Below, piece by piece: positions 18,705-27,009 of a DNA stretch of 64,000 nt (positions are counted from its first letter, which is position 1; every line of letters starts with the position of its first letter). The notes under the pieces were generated by a model that did no database searches, was not told the origin of the DNA, and was given only the letters and a program-made list of their open reading frames with translations. The position numbers and the translations under genes were made by a program. Source of the stretch: Flavihumibacter petaseus NBRC 106054 (lineage in GTDB: Bacteria; Bacteroidota; Bacteroidia; Chitinophagales; Chitinophagaceae); contig NZ_BBWV01000003.1 of the NCBI RefSeq assembly GCF_000974785.1, positions 434,001 to 498,000 of the forward strand, written 5' to 3'.

Positions 18705-19283
18705 ATGAAAAAATTTCTGATGATTGCTGCAGCAACTGCTATCACACAGTTTGCAGCAGCGCAAGTACAATTTGGTGTTAAAGGTGGTCTGAACATTACC
18801 TCCTTTGTCGGTGAATCCAGTTATAACGTAGAATCGAAAGCGGGCCTGCATGTCGGCGGTCTTGCAAGGATCGCAGTAACGGACGCTTTCAGGATTCAAC
18901 CGGAAATTGTATTCTCAACACAAGGTGCGCGGACTGAAAGGGAGATCGATGGTTACAAGATCCGCTACGCCACGAATTTTATCAATGTGCCGGTGATGGT
19001 CCAGTATCATTTCCCTCAACGTTTCTACGCTGAAACAGGACCCCAGCTTGGATTCCTGGTCAGCGCGAAACAGAAGTATGACGGCGATGCCCACGACTTT
19101 TCCGATGACGCAAAAAAGGTGGACTTTTCCTGGGGATTTGGTTTGGGTTTCCACCTTCTGCCGGAGTTGGGGATCAATGCACGGTACAACCTTGGGATCA
19201 GCCGGCTGGATGAAGACGGTGATTCCAAATTACACCAGTCGGTCTTCCAGCTCGGTGTTTTGTACCTGTTCAATGCGAAATAA
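18705..19283 (+). CDS. Outer-membrane beta-barrel protein (porin-like, small)
   Basis: A 192-residue protein. The signal peptide ends at AAAQVQFG. The mature part has alternating hydrophobic strands and Gly/aromatic-rich turns, begins FGVKGGLNITSF and ends in a strand with terminal aromatic (VLYLFNAK), as in small Bacteroidota PorT/OmpX-like barrels. About eight strands could fit. No specific ligand or partner is visible. It stands between pruA and a terminator, probably as a single gene. Function beyond outer-membrane location is unknown. Confidence 0.8.
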   Translation: MKKFLMIAAATAITQFAAAQVQFGVKGGLNITSFVGESSYNVESKAGLHVGGLARIAVTDAFRIQPEIVFSTQGARTEREIDGYKIRYATNFINVPVMVQYHFPQRFYAETGPQLGFLVSAKQKYDGDAHDFSDDAKKVDFSWGFGLGFHLLPELGINARYNLGISRLDEDGDSKLHQSVFQLGVLYLFNAK

Positions 19284-19298
19284 TCTAAACACATCAGG

Positions 19299-19324
19299 AC
19301 CGCCAACCGGCGGTTCTTTTTTTT
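19299..19324 (+). terminator. Terminator after the outer-membrane barrel gene
   Basis: A 6-bp stem ACCGCC/GGCGGT with a 4-base loop, then TTC and T8. It also lies about 40 bases upstream of pyrR; I see no competing antiterminator fold that would make it a pyr attenuator. Confidence 0.8.
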
Positions 19325-19365
19325 GATAGCCTCCTGATGCCGTATTTTAGCGGAAATTTCATCAA

Positions 19366-19887
19366 TTGAAAACGATCCTCAGCGGGGAGCAGCTTAGCAT
19401 TACGATTCAAAGGCTTGCGCATCAGATCATAGAGAACAGTCCGGAACTGGCAGAAACATGTATAATCGGAATCCAGCCCAGGGGTATCTGGCTCAGCAGC
19501 CGGATCATGCAGGCGATCAATATCATTAAACCAAACCACCCCATCAGGTACGGTGTGCTCGACATAACATTTTACCGGGATGATGTTCGCAAGGAACTTC
19601 ATGTAGCCAATCAGACGGATATTCATTTTTCCATTGAGAATAAAAAGGTGATCCTGATCGATGATGTGTTATATACCGGGAGAACGATTCGCGCCGCCCT
19701 GGATGCATTGATGGATTTCGGCCGTCCGCGGAAAGTTGAGCTTTGCGTGCTGATTGATCGCCGGTTCAGCAGAGAGCTGCCAATCCAGCCGGATTATGTC
19801 GGAAAAGCGATCGATTCCATTATTACCCAGCGGGTAAAGGTTGGCTGGAAGGAAAATAGCGGAAAGGATGAAGTGATATTGCTCTAA
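19366..19887 (+). CDS. pyrR: PyrR-type pyrimidine regulator / uracil phosphoribosyltransferase
   Basis: A 173-residue PRTase-fold protein. The PRPP loop is VILIDDVLYTGRTIRAALDAL; IIGIQPRGIWLS and ITFYRDDV are PyrR marks. In Gram-positives PyrR binds pyr mRNA; Bacteroidota copies are annotated as bifunctional, but RNA binding here is unproven. The start is TTG at 19366; no early ATG is available in frame. pyrB follows after 19 bases, so the two are very likely co-transcribed, supporting a role in pyrimidine supply. Confidence 0.9.
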   Translation: MKTILSGEQLSITIQRLAHQIIENSPELAETCIIGIQPRGIWLSSRIMQAINIIKPNHPIRYGVLDITFYRDDVRKELHVANQTDIHFSIENKKVILIDDVLYTGRTIRAALDALMDFGRPRKVELCVLIDRRFSRELPIQPDYVGKAIDSIITQRVKVGWKENSGKDEVILL

Positions 19888-19906
19888 AACTTAACTTTGC
19901 CTCCTA

Positions 19907-20836
19907 ATGCGACTTAGTACAAAACATCTCCTGGGCATTAGAGATATCTCTCCGAACGACATTCAGCTTATTTTAGATACCGCAACCCAATTCAAAGAGG
20001 TTTTGCAGCGGCCGGTAAAAAAGGTTCCTTCCTTACGGGACGTCACCATAGTTAACCTCTTTTACGAAAACTCCACCAGAACAAGGATTTCATTTGAACT
20101 TGCAGAAAAGCGGTTAAGTGCTGACACCATTAACTTCAGTGCCAGCGCGTCCTCCGTATCGAAGGGAGAAACGCTGCTGGATACGGTAAATAACATTCTC
20201 AGCATGAAGGTGGATATGGTGGTGATGCGGCATAGTGCCAGCGGTGCGCCCCATTTTCTTGCCAAGCATATTCCTGCGGCAATTGTGAATGCCGGAGATG
20301 GCATTAATGAACATCCCACACAGGCATTGCTCGACGCTTTTTCTATACGCGAAAACCTCGGTACGCTGGAAGGGAAAAAGATCGCTATCATCGGAGATAT
20401 CATGCACTCCCGCGTTGCCCTCAGCAATCTTTACCTGCTGAAAAAAATGGGAGCTGAGGTGATGGTAGCAGGCCCGCCCACCCTGATTCCTACCTACATG
20501 AAAGAAGCATTCGGTGTGCAAGTGGAATACAACCTGAGGAAAGCACTGGAATGGTGTGATGTGGCGAATGTATTGAGGATTCAGCTGGAGCGGCAGAACC
20601 AGGTGTTGTTCTCTTCCCTGCGCGAATACAACCAGGCATACGGCGTAAAGAAAGAAATGCTGGCAAGCCTCAAAAAAGAAATTCTGGTAATGCACCCGGG
20701 ACCAATTAACCGTGGAGTAGAACTGGACAGTGATGTAGCTGACAGCGGTCAAAGCATCATTCTTCAACAGGTCGAAAACGGTGTTGCCGTCAGGATGGCA
20801 GTTCTTTACCTGCTGGCTGGCCGCGAAACCCCTTGA
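19907..20836 (+). CDS. pyrB: Aspartate carbamoyltransferase catalytic subunit
   Basis: Forms N-carbamoyl-aspartate, the first committed step of UMP synthesis. The 309-residue length is standard. Carbamoyl-phosphate site FYENSTRTRISFE, SVSKGETLLDT, MRHSASGAP, and the HPTQALLDAF motif are all intact; HPGPINRGVEL is the C-terminal aspartate-binding loop. It lies in the string pyrR-pyrB-coaD-thioesterase with gaps of 19, 12 and 2 bases. No pyrI regulatory gene is adjacent, which fits the PyrR-linked class. Confidence 0.97.
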   Translation: MRLSTKHLLGIRDISPNDIQLILDTATQFKEVLQRPVKKVPSLRDVTIVNLFYENSTRTRISFELAEKRLSADTINFSASASSVSKGETLLDTVNNILSMKVDMVVMRHSASGAPHFLAKHIPAAIVNAGDGINEHPTQALLDAFSIRENLGTLEGKKIAIIGDIMHSRVALSNLYLLKKMGAEVMVAGPPTLIPTYMKEAFGVQVEYNLRKALEWCDVANVLRIQLERQNQVLFSSLREYNQAYGVKKEMLASLKKEILVMHPGPINRGVELDSDVADSGQSIILQQVENGVAVRMAVLYLLAGRETP

Positions 20837-20848
20837 TAAATCCCCTTC

Positions 20849-21325
20849 ATGAATAGAATTTGTCTCTTTCCCGGAACATTTGATCCAATAACACTTGGGC
20901 ATGTGGATATAGTAAAGCGTGCACTGCCCTTGTTTGATAAAATCGTGATCGGAGTGGGGCTCAACGCCGCCAAGGCACCAATGTTTTCAGCGGAGCAGCG
21001 GTTGTTGTGGATTTCTGAGATCTTCAAAGGCGTCGACAAAGTTGAAGGCGCCGTATACGAGGGCCTGACGGTAAAGTTTTGCCAGGAGATCGGTGCGAAA
21101 TTTATCCTGAGGGGAATCCGGTATGTCAGTGATTTTGAATATGAGAAAACTATCGCCGACGCGAACCGGACTATGGATCATTCCATCGAAACCATCTTTC
21201 TGACAGGTGAACCCAAATACACATCAGTTGCATCCACCATCGTCAGGGATATCATCAGGAACAACGGTGACGCATCCCCCTTTATTCCGGATGCTGTTTT
21301 CCGCAGTCTTGAACAAAACGGCTGA
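20849..21325 (+). CDS. coaD: Phosphopantetheine adenylyltransferase
   Basis: Transfers AMP from ATP to 4'-phosphopantetheine, the penultimate CoA step. The 158-residue size is standard. Nucleotidyltransferase motif is GTFDPITLGHVDIV; the second motif appears as SVASTIVRDI (ISSTxVR type). LRGIRYVSDFEYE is another family signature. It sits 12 bases after pyrB and 2 before the hotdog thioesterase gene, probably in one mRNA. Confidence 0.97.
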   Translation: MNRICLFPGTFDPITLGHVDIVKRALPLFDKIVIGVGLNAAKAPMFSAEQRLLWISEIFKGVDKVEGAVYEGLTVKFCQEIGAKFILRGIRYVSDFEYEKTIADANRTMDHSIETIFLTGEPKYTSVASTIVRDIIRNNGDASPFIPDAVFRSLEQNG

Positions 21326-21327
21326 TC

Positions 21328-21768
21328 ATGGACGTTATATGGCATAATCCCGCATTAACCATCGATGACCTGAAGCCTCTTGGGGTCAACACCATGGGCG
21401 ATCACCTTGGAATCGAATGGACAGAACTGGGTCCCGATTTTATCCGGGCCCGGATGCCCGTGGATCACAGGACCCAGCAACCTTATGGATTGTTGCACGG
21501 CGGCGCCTCGGTTGCCCTGGCAGAAACGCTGGGAAGTGTGGGAGCAGCCATGTCGGTGGATACGGCCAGGTTCATCGCTGTAGGGGTGGAGATCAATGCC
21601 AACCACATCAGGAGCGTCAGAAGCGGTTTCGTGACCGCAACAGCCAGCCCCCTTCACCGGGGCGCCAGTACCCATGTATGGGAGATCAGGATAGTTGACG
21701 AAAGAGGGAAGCTGGTTTGCATCAGCCGGATCACGGTAGCTATCCTGAAAAAGCAGGCCATAGAATAG
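21328..21768 (+). CDS. Hotdog-fold acyl-CoA thioesterase, YdiI/EntH-like
   Basis: A 146-residue hotdog thioesterase. The sequence follows E. coli YdiI closely: LGIEWTELGPDFIRARMPVD, QPYGLLHGGASVALAETLGS (catalytic Glu in AET), and NANHIRSVRSG. YdiI hydrolyses 1,4-dihydroxy-2-naphthoyl-CoA. That substrate belongs to the classical menaquinone route, whereas this genome encodes MqnE of the futalosine route, so another acyl-CoA is more likely here. The gene starts 2 bases after coaD, which suggests a CoA-housekeeping role. It is convergent with the NUDIX gene (8-base gap). Confidence 0.88.
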   Translation: MDVIWHNPALTIDDLKPLGVNTMGDHLGIEWTELGPDFIRARMPVDHRTQQPYGLLHGGASVALAETLGSVGAAMSVDTARFIAVGVEINANHIRSVRSGFVTATASPLHRGASTHVWEIRIVDERGKLVCISRITVAILKKQAIE

Positions 21769-21776
21769 TTGACCTG

Positions 21777-22400
21777 TTATCCGGATGAAAGCGCCTGCAA
21801 CACATCTTTGATACTGGGAAAAGTATTGTTCAGCACCTGTGACCATTCCTCCCGAGCTAGCCACTCCGCAAGGTGGATATCTTCCTCGGTCTGAACTTTC
21901 GTTTCGGTATTACCGGTGACGTCCATTTCAAACCAGTAAGTTGGTTTCAGGATATGTTTTCCGCTGTCGTAATAGGTATGAAATGTAGTGGGCAGTTCCT
22001 GGCGGATAACAGCTGATATGCCGGTTTCTTCTCTTACTTCCCTGACGGCACATTCCCGGATGGATTCTCCATCATCCCATTTCCCCTTCGGAAGATCCCA
22101 TTTTCCCCTTCTGTGAATGAACAGCAGCTGTTGCTGGTCATTCCATACTGCACCTCCGCCAGCCGCTACCAGGTGGAATTTCTTCCAGACAGCCTTTCTC
22201 AGCAATTCAAGGTCGTTATGCCGGAGAATTCCTGCATGGATTCCAGGAAGCTGCATTTCATAGATCATGCTCTTTATTGCCGGGCTGGAGAATTCGTCTA
22301 TATAAACAGCATCGTCATGGTGGAGGAAGGGTTCAAGGTCAGGAGTGATCTCATCACACAGAAAGAGGGGCTTGTCGCCAAAATAGATTTTGATGTACAT
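21777..22400 (-). CDS. NUDIX hydrolase
   Basis: A 207-residue protein from ATG 22400. The NUDIX box from G-K-W-D-D-G-E through REVREETGI fits GX5EX7REUXEEXGU and lies at about residues 115-140. The preceding LDLPKGK-like phrase WDLPKGKWDDGE is typical. An N-terminal region of about 75 residues of unknown fold (MYIKIYFGDKPL start) precedes it. The ATG at 22451 would run into pyrE and its promoter, so it is not chosen. It probably hydrolyses a nucleoside diphosphate derivative; substrate unknown. Diverges from pyrE. Confidence 0.88.
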   Translation of the reverse strand: MYIKIYFGDKPLFLCDEITPDLEPFLHHDDAVYIDEFSSPAIKSMIYEMQLPGIHAGILRHNDLELLRKAVWKKFHLVAAGGGAVWNDQQQLLFIHRRGKWDLPKGKWDDGESIRECAVREVREETGISAVIRQELPTTFHTYYDSGKHILKPTYWFEMDVTGNTETKVQTEEDIHLAEWLAREEWSQVLNNTFPSIKDVLQALSSG

Positions 22401-22420
22401 AAAGGGGTGAGGTATTTTTG
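22389..22420 (+). promoter_or_regulatory. pyrE promoter, full -33/-7 pair
   Basis: TTTG (22389-22392), a 20-base spacer, then TATTTTTG (22413-22420), matching the Bacteroidota consensus TTTG / TAnnTTTG. The pyrE ATG is 21 bases downstream. The -33 box overlaps the start of the divergent NUDIX gene. Confidence 0.75.
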
Positions 22421-22441
22421 CCCGTTGGTAATAAAGATAAT

Positions 22442-23077
22442 ATGAAGTCAAACGAAAAAGCTGTAGCAGAGAAACTGTTGCAATGTAAGGCAGTAAGATT
22501 GAGTCCGGAACAGCCCTTTACCTGGGCTAGCGGCTGGAAAAGCCCGATCTACTGCGATAACAGAAAAGTATTGTCCTTCCCATTCATCCGGGATTTTGTG
22601 AAGTCTGAAATGTGCAATGTCATTTTTGAACAGTTCCCGGACGCTGAATTACTGGCGGGTGTTGCGACAGCTGGTATCGCATGGGGTGCCATGGCAGCTG
22701 ACCAGTTGAAACTACCGTACATCTATGTACGACCCAAACCCAAGGAACATGGGCTGGGCAACCAGATAGAGGGCGACTATACGAAAGGCGCTAAAGTGCT
22801 GGTCATAGAAGACCTGATCTCAACCGGGAAAAGCAGCCTGCAGGTAGTGGAGGTCATCCGCCAGGCAGGTATGGAAGTAGTGGGAATGGTATCCATTTTC
22901 AACTATGGCTTCCCGCAGGCATCAGCAGCATTTCAGGAAGCAGGGGTGCCTTTCCGGTCTCTGACCAGTTATGAATCACTGATCGCACTGGGGGAAGAAA
23001 AAGGCACCTTCGGACCGGAATTGAAGCCGGTATTGTTAAAATGGCGGGAGGACCCGGCAAACTGGACTGGAGTTTAG
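22442..23077 (+). CDS. pyrE: Orotate phosphoribosyltransferase
   Basis: Joins orotate to PRPP to give OMP. The 211-residue length from ATG 22442 is standard; an upstream TTG at 22418 lies inside the promoter and is rejected. PRPP motif VLVIEDLISTGKSSLQV, the flexible loop KPKEHGLGNQIEG, and FTWASGWKSPIYCDNR at the N-terminus are diagnostic. It is about 1.6 kb from pyrB but is expressed from its own promoter. Confidence 0.96.
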   Translation: MKSNEKAVAEKLLQCKAVRLSPEQPFTWASGWKSPIYCDNRKVLSFPFIRDFVKSEMCNVIFEQFPDAELLAGVATAGIAWGAMAADQLKLPYIYVRPKPKEHGLGNQIEGDYTKGAKVLVIEDLISTGKSSLQVVEVIRQAGMEVVGMVSIFNYGFPQASAAFQEAGVPFRSLTSYESLIALGEEKGTFGPELKPVLLKWREDPANWTGV

Positions 23078-23100
23078 TATTTTCGATAAAATTTCGTCAT

Positions 23101-23442
23101 ATGAAAAAACTTTCGCTGCTGGTTGTTTTGGTAACCGGTCTTGTTACAGGCGCTTTTGCACAGGCTAAAAAAACGCTGCAGACGGTGGTCATCAGCACCC
23201 CATCTGTTCAATGTGATATGTGTAAAAAGCGAATTGAGACGTTCCTGGCAAAAGAGGAAGGAGTTACAAAGTCTAATGTTGACTATAAAAAGAAGAAGAC
23301 TACGGTAACATTTTATACAGACCGTACCAATATTGAGAACATAAAGACAGCTATTGCGAACGTTGGCTATGACGCTGATGATGTAAGCGCCAACGAAGAA
23401 TCATACGAAAAGCTCCCCAAATGCTGTAAAAAACCGGAATAA
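23101..23442 (+). CDS. Exported heavy-metal-associated (HMA) domain protein
   Basis: A 113-residue periplasmic protein. From ATG 23101 it has a clear signal peptide (MKKLSLLVVLVTGLVTGAFAQ). One ferredoxin-like HMA domain follows with metal-binding CXXC in VQCDMCKKRIE. A short tail contains a CC pair (LPKCCKKPE). It resembles CopZ or MerP-like metal carriers but in exported form; the metal is not known. It follows pyrE by 23 bases but with no functional link. The upstream ATG at 23041 lies inside pyrE and would hide the signal peptide. Confidence 0.87.
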   Translation: MKKLSLLVVLVTGLVTGAFAQAKKTLQTVVISTPSVQCDMCKKRIETFLAKEEGVTKSNVDYKKKKTTVTFYTDRTNIENIKTAIANVGYDADDVSANEESYEKLPKCCKKPE

Positions 23443-23473
23443 GAACCGGTTTACGTAATCTCAGGCAAATATT

Positions 23474-23500
23474 AAACGCCCCCTTTCGGGGGCGTTTTTA
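23474..23500. terminator. Strong terminator after the HMA gene
   Basis: A 10-bp perfect stem AAACGCCCCC/GGGGGCGTTT with TTTC loop, and T5 at the end of the right arm. The LEA14-like gene converges on it, and the left arm gives a short T-run on the minus strand. Confidence 0.9.
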
Positions 23501-23514
23501 TTTATACATACCCA

Positions 23515-23988
23515 TCAAAATTCGATTTTCTGCTTACCGGCGTAATGAACCGGCATATTAAAGAAGATACCTGACTTCCCCATTTTCACTGTCCCATCTA
23601 CCTTAACATCGATCTCCGATTGCATAAGCAAAGTCAAGGCATTGCTCAGGAGCTGCTTCATGTTCACCTTCAGACTTACAGGAATATAAAATGTATCCTT
23701 CTCGGGAATCGTGATCAGGGTATCCAGTACTGTTGTTCCAACCGGCTTATCCTCCAGCCGTATGGCGAGATCTGCATGCTTCAATTGCAACGGATAAGGA
23801 TTGGGATTATAATACTTAAGGTCTGCCGAAACGACAGTTTCCCCTAAACTGATTTTACTGAGCTGAAAATTTTCAAATGCCTGGTATTCCGGGATTACCG
23901 GCTTGCTACAGGAAAACAATCCAAAAGATAGGAACAATAGGACAGCAGTAATAAGCTGTTTCCGGCGGCGTAATGTGTTTATCGACAT
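23515..23988 (-). CDS. LEA14/WHy-domain lipoprotein
   Basis: A 157-residue lipoprotein from ATG 23988. The signal ends in GLFSCSKP. The rest is one LEA type 2 (WHy) beta domain, recognised by VSADLKYYNPNPYPLQLKHAD, where Asn-Pro follows the strand, and by a VDGTVKMG segment near the end. Such domains are found in envelope stress or lipid-associated proteins, but a biochemical role is unknown. The frame is open upstream to 24105 but the added residues have no signal character. It stands alone. Confidence 0.82.
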   Translation of the reverse strand: MSINTLRRRKQLITAVLLFLSFGLFSCSKPVIPEYQAFENFQLSKISLGETVVSADLKYYNPNPYPLQLKHADLAIRLEDKPVGTTVLDTLITIPEKDTFYIPVSLKVNMKQLLSNALTLLMQSEIDVKVDGTVKMGKSGIFFNMPVHYAGKQKIEF

Positions 23989-24262
23989 ATTAATGGCAAA
24001 ATAGGAGATCGGCCAATTATCAGCAAAATCAATTTTCAGAATTGCGGTATATTTGGCCCTAATGTTTTTAGAATACGGGCGGTTTACAGGATAATTATTG
24101 ATCAATAGACCAGGTCAAGATTATTAGTAATAAATTTTCGCAAGTAATATATTGATCATCAATTTAAAATAGCGTTTAACTAACATTGTGTAATGCAAAC
24201 TTTACGACTCATTTTATACCTGGAACGCCGATTTTGTCAACGAAAAACGGGGAGATCATCAT

Positions 24263-24940
24263 ATGGAGAATAACAGAGTATTAATTATTGATTTACAATG
24301 TTTTGCAAATGTTGATTGGTATAAAAAAGTATATAGTTACTATAATGTTGAAATGTTTATATATGAGCGTCATAAAAAAATGAGTTTCAGGAACAGAATT
24401 CTTATCGCCGGAGGAAACGGCATCATGAATTTGTCAGTACCCCTGCTGGATGCCAGGAATGAAAAGCTCTTGTATAATGATATTAAAATTGCTGATGAAC
24501 CCTGGCAGCGGGACCATTGGCGGGGAATTGTTTCGGCATATAATCGCTCCCCCTGGTTTGAATATTTCCGTGACGATCTGGCAGGCATCTTTGAAAAGCA
24601 TTACCGGTTCCTCCTGGATTTCAATATTGACGCATTGCATTGGGTGCAATCAAAACTGAAGCTTCCCGTAACTTTTGACCTTTCGCCGGCGCATCCTGTT
24701 CCTGCTCCGGCGCTCCGGAAAGCCGGCGGGGACCCCGGCAATGCTGATGATTTCCGAAACCATTTCCTGCCCGCCAGCCGGTCAGAATGGACTTCCGGGA
24801 AAGATGCTGTTGGGATGTACGGTCAGGTTTTCCGTGACAGGCATGGATTCATACCGGGATTGTCGATTCTCGACCTCTTATTTTGTGAAGGACCGGCGGC
24901 CGTGCAATGGCTGCGGACGATTGAAGAGCCAGGAAAATGA
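24263..24940 (+). CDS. WbqC-family protein
   Basis: A 225-residue cytoplasmic protein of the WbqC-like family; family members occur in surface polysaccharide loci, but the reaction is not well established. Seen: N-terminal VLIIDLQCFANVDWYKK, a central MSFRNRILIAGGNG, VPLLDARNEKLL and the family phrase DEPWQRDHWRGIVSAYNRSPWFEYF. The ATG at 24263 has a purine-rich GGGGAG 10 bases upstream, unusually good for this window. The first 110 bases are AT-rich compared with neighbours. No glycosyltransferases lie nearby, so this copy is orphaned from its usual context. Confidence 0.8.
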   Translation: MENNRVLIIDLQCFANVDWYKKVYSYYNVEMFIYERHKKMSFRNRILIAGGNGIMNLSVPLLDARNEKLLYNDIKIADEPWQRDHWRGIVSAYNRSPWFEYFRDDLAGIFEKHYRFLLDFNIDALHWVQSKLKLPVTFDLSPAHPVPAPALRKAGGDPGNADDFRNHFLPASRSEWTSGKDAVGMYGQVFRDRHGFIPGLSILDLLFCEGPAAVQWLRTIEEPGK

Positions 24941-24968
24941 ACAGGCCGGCTGGCGGTGGGCACAAAAA

Positions 24969-24995
24969 AGCCGGCTGTTTAACAACCGGCTCTTT
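24969..24995. terminator. Bidirectional terminator between the WbqC-family gene and blaR
   Basis: An 11-bp stem with one mismatch, AGCCGGCTGTT against AACAACCGGCT, with a 2-base loop; TCTTTT follows on the plus strand and T6 on the minus strand. Confidence 0.85.
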
Positions 24996-25016
24996 TGATA
25001 ATTTATATTTAATATA

Positions 25017-27008
25017 TTAGAAATATACTATCTGTTTCTTTCTAACCTCGGTTTTTGTTTTACCATTACACTTACTGGTTGCAGTAACGGTTACAGTTGT
25101 TGAAGCAGCGGGCGTGGTAGTTTTCTGGCATTTCTGTTGCGGATTGTCCTCGTCATTGTCGTTTTCACCATCATCAGCAATTACCGATAAACCGTCTAAC
25201 TGAGCCTGTTCAGAAGCCCGGATGTAATCAACATTCCGGCGTTGCTTTTCAGCTTCCTGTTCCTGATCAGCTTTCCGGGACAAACCTTCCAGGGCACATT
25301 TCGCCTGCAGTTGCAATTTGTTCCAGTCCAGCTTCGCCAGTTCCTTTTCGAGTTCATACTGGATGCTTTCGGCTGAGGCTCCTGACCTTTCCAGTTTCAG
25401 CTTCAATTTTTCCCAGTTCAGCTGATCAAGGGCCAGTTGTACCTGGAGCGCCATCTGTTTGGCCTGCAGGGAAAGTTCAGCTTTCTGGGTTGCTGTACCC
25501 TGTGCTTTAGTTGCCATAGCTGCCCGGTTCCGGCTGATGGCATTCTTCCGGATCATGCGGGCGGTATCTTCGGAAACAGCCTGGGCAACCTGAAAACTGT
25601 TCAACGGGACGTAAGGCATATATGACCCAACCGGTACATCATCTGGTAACGATTCCCTGTAATCCGGTAATACAAAAGCCCGTTCATTTAATACGAGGGC
25701 TGGTGTTGTATTGGGTGCCAGCTGGAAATCATACGCCGGGGCAGCAGCCTCGTAGGGATCCGTCGAGGGTGTAGCGTCGAAATCTGCAACCAACTGAAGA
25801 TTATCGATCTGGGTTTCCGATAACTCGAGATCATGTCCCGCCGAGTTATTGCGGTTGATTGCCTCAGTCGATTTTGGCTTTAGTTTGACGGACTTCTTCT
25901 TGGTTTCCGGCTGAGCTGGCTCCCCGTTGTCCGCATTGGCAAAATTAAAGTTGATGCGGCTGATCCTGTTCTCAAGAGAGGCAACCGGCGCCTGGACCAC
26001 ATCCCATACAAATGTTTTAATTTCTTCCCTGGGTTCTACAAGTGCCAGCATTACGAGCATGCCGATCATCACCGTCAGGATTGCCAATTTGCCGATTGGC
26101 TCTCTTTTTTCACCTGGCAGGTGCAACATTCTTTTCACCCGTTGCAGCAATAACCTGGAACCATTTCCTCTCGCAGCCAGCAATAGCTGCGAAGCAGGGT
26201 AAACCCGCTGTTGTTCCAAACGCAACAATGCATTGGCGTAAGATTCCGGTTTGTAGGGAAACTGAAGCACCCAGTCATCACAGGAATGCTCCCTTTCTTC
26301 ACGGATAGCGGAAATTAGGAGTTTCGCGAAGGGATTATAAAACAAAACAACTTCAGCCAGCGAAACGATGATATTCCAGAAGAAATCGTTCCGGCGGATA
26401 TGCGCCAGTTCATGCAGCAGGATCGCTTCGAGCTGATCATTGCTCAACTGGGTAGCAGCGCTGAAAGGCAGGAGGATCATGGGTTTCAGCCAGCCGAGCA
26501 GGATGGGGGTGTCGATTTTTTCGGAAAACCAGATGGTCACCTTTCTGCCAATATGCATGTGCCCACTCATATGCTCCAGGTACAATCTCCATTCTACGGG
26601 AACTTTGTGCAGCCCGTCACGCCTCAATTTATTGGTCGCCAGGTACAGCCTGCAGAAGCGGGCAATTCTCATGGTCAGCCAAAACAGGTAGATCAGAGAA
26701 AGATAGGGGAGAAAGATCCGGACCTGGCTAAGGATCAACAGGTAATACCGGTACCAGTCGCTGTTTGCAAAACCTGTCACATGATAGCCTTCCGGATTAG
26801 ACCAGCGGACGGCAAAAGTGACCAGGCTCCATAACATACCAGCCATCAGGAACACCAGGGCCAGGTTATACCGGTGAGCAGCAGTCATACGGGGCGAGAC
26901 CTTTTTCAAGAACAGAAACAGAACCCACAAAATTCCCAATTGCCACCAACTGTTCAAGAGCGTCCAGCCCAGGGCTTCAAGGAAAGCGGTCTGGGGATGG
27001 GTTGGCAT
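25017..27008 (-). CDS. BlaR1/MecR1-type M56 membrane peptidase sensor
   Basis: A 663-residue membrane metalloprotease. Three or four helices lie in the first 110 residues and one near 310. Between them is the zinc motif HELAHIRRNDFFWN with an M56-style region EREHSCDDWVL downstream. In BlaR1 systems it cleaves or destabilises the partner repressor on signal. The extracytoplasmic part after about 330 is not a penicillin-binding domain: it is charged, Q/K/E-rich and partly coiled coil. The C-terminus has a Thr/Val-rich stretch ending KKQIVYF. The start is 1 base after the BlaI stop, so both are co-translated. Signal sensed is unknown. Confidence 0.87.
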   Translation of the reverse strand: MPTHPQTAFLEALGWTLLNSWWQLGILWVLFLFLKKVSPRMTAAHRYNLALVFLMAGMLWSLVTFAVRWSNPEGYHVTGFANSDWYRYYLLILSQVRIFLPYLSLIYLFWLTMRIARFCRLYLATNKLRRDGLHKVPVEWRLYLEHMSGHMHIGRKVTIWFSEKIDTPILLGWLKPMILLPFSAATQLSNDQLEAILLHELAHIRRNDFFWNIIVSLAEVVLFYNPFAKLLISAIREEREHSCDDWVLQFPYKPESYANALLRLEQQRVYPASQLLLAARGNGSRLLLQRVKRMLHLPGEKREPIGKLAILTVMIGMLVMLALVEPREEIKTFVWDVVQAPVASLENRISRINFNFANADNGEPAQPETKKKSVKLKPKSTEAINRNNSAGHDLELSETQIDNLQLVADFDATPSTDPYEAAAPAYDFQLAPNTTPALVLNERAFVLPDYRESLPDDVPVGSYMPYVPLNSFQVAQAVSEDTARMIRKNAISRNRAAMATKAQGTATQKAELSLQAKQMALQVQLALDQLNWEKLKLKLERSGASAESIQYELEKELAKLDWNKLQLQAKCALEGLSRKADQEQEAEKQRRNVDYIRASEQAQLDGLSVIADDGENDNDEDNPQQKCQKTTTPAASTTVTVTATSKCNGKTKTEVRKKQIVYF

Positions 27009-27009
27009 C

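Noticed and set aside
19284-19365. Possible PyrR-controlled attenuator before pyrR
   Set aside because: There is a terminator hairpin but no alternative antiterminator pairing or PyrR-binding loop that I can see; it fits as the end of the barrel gene.
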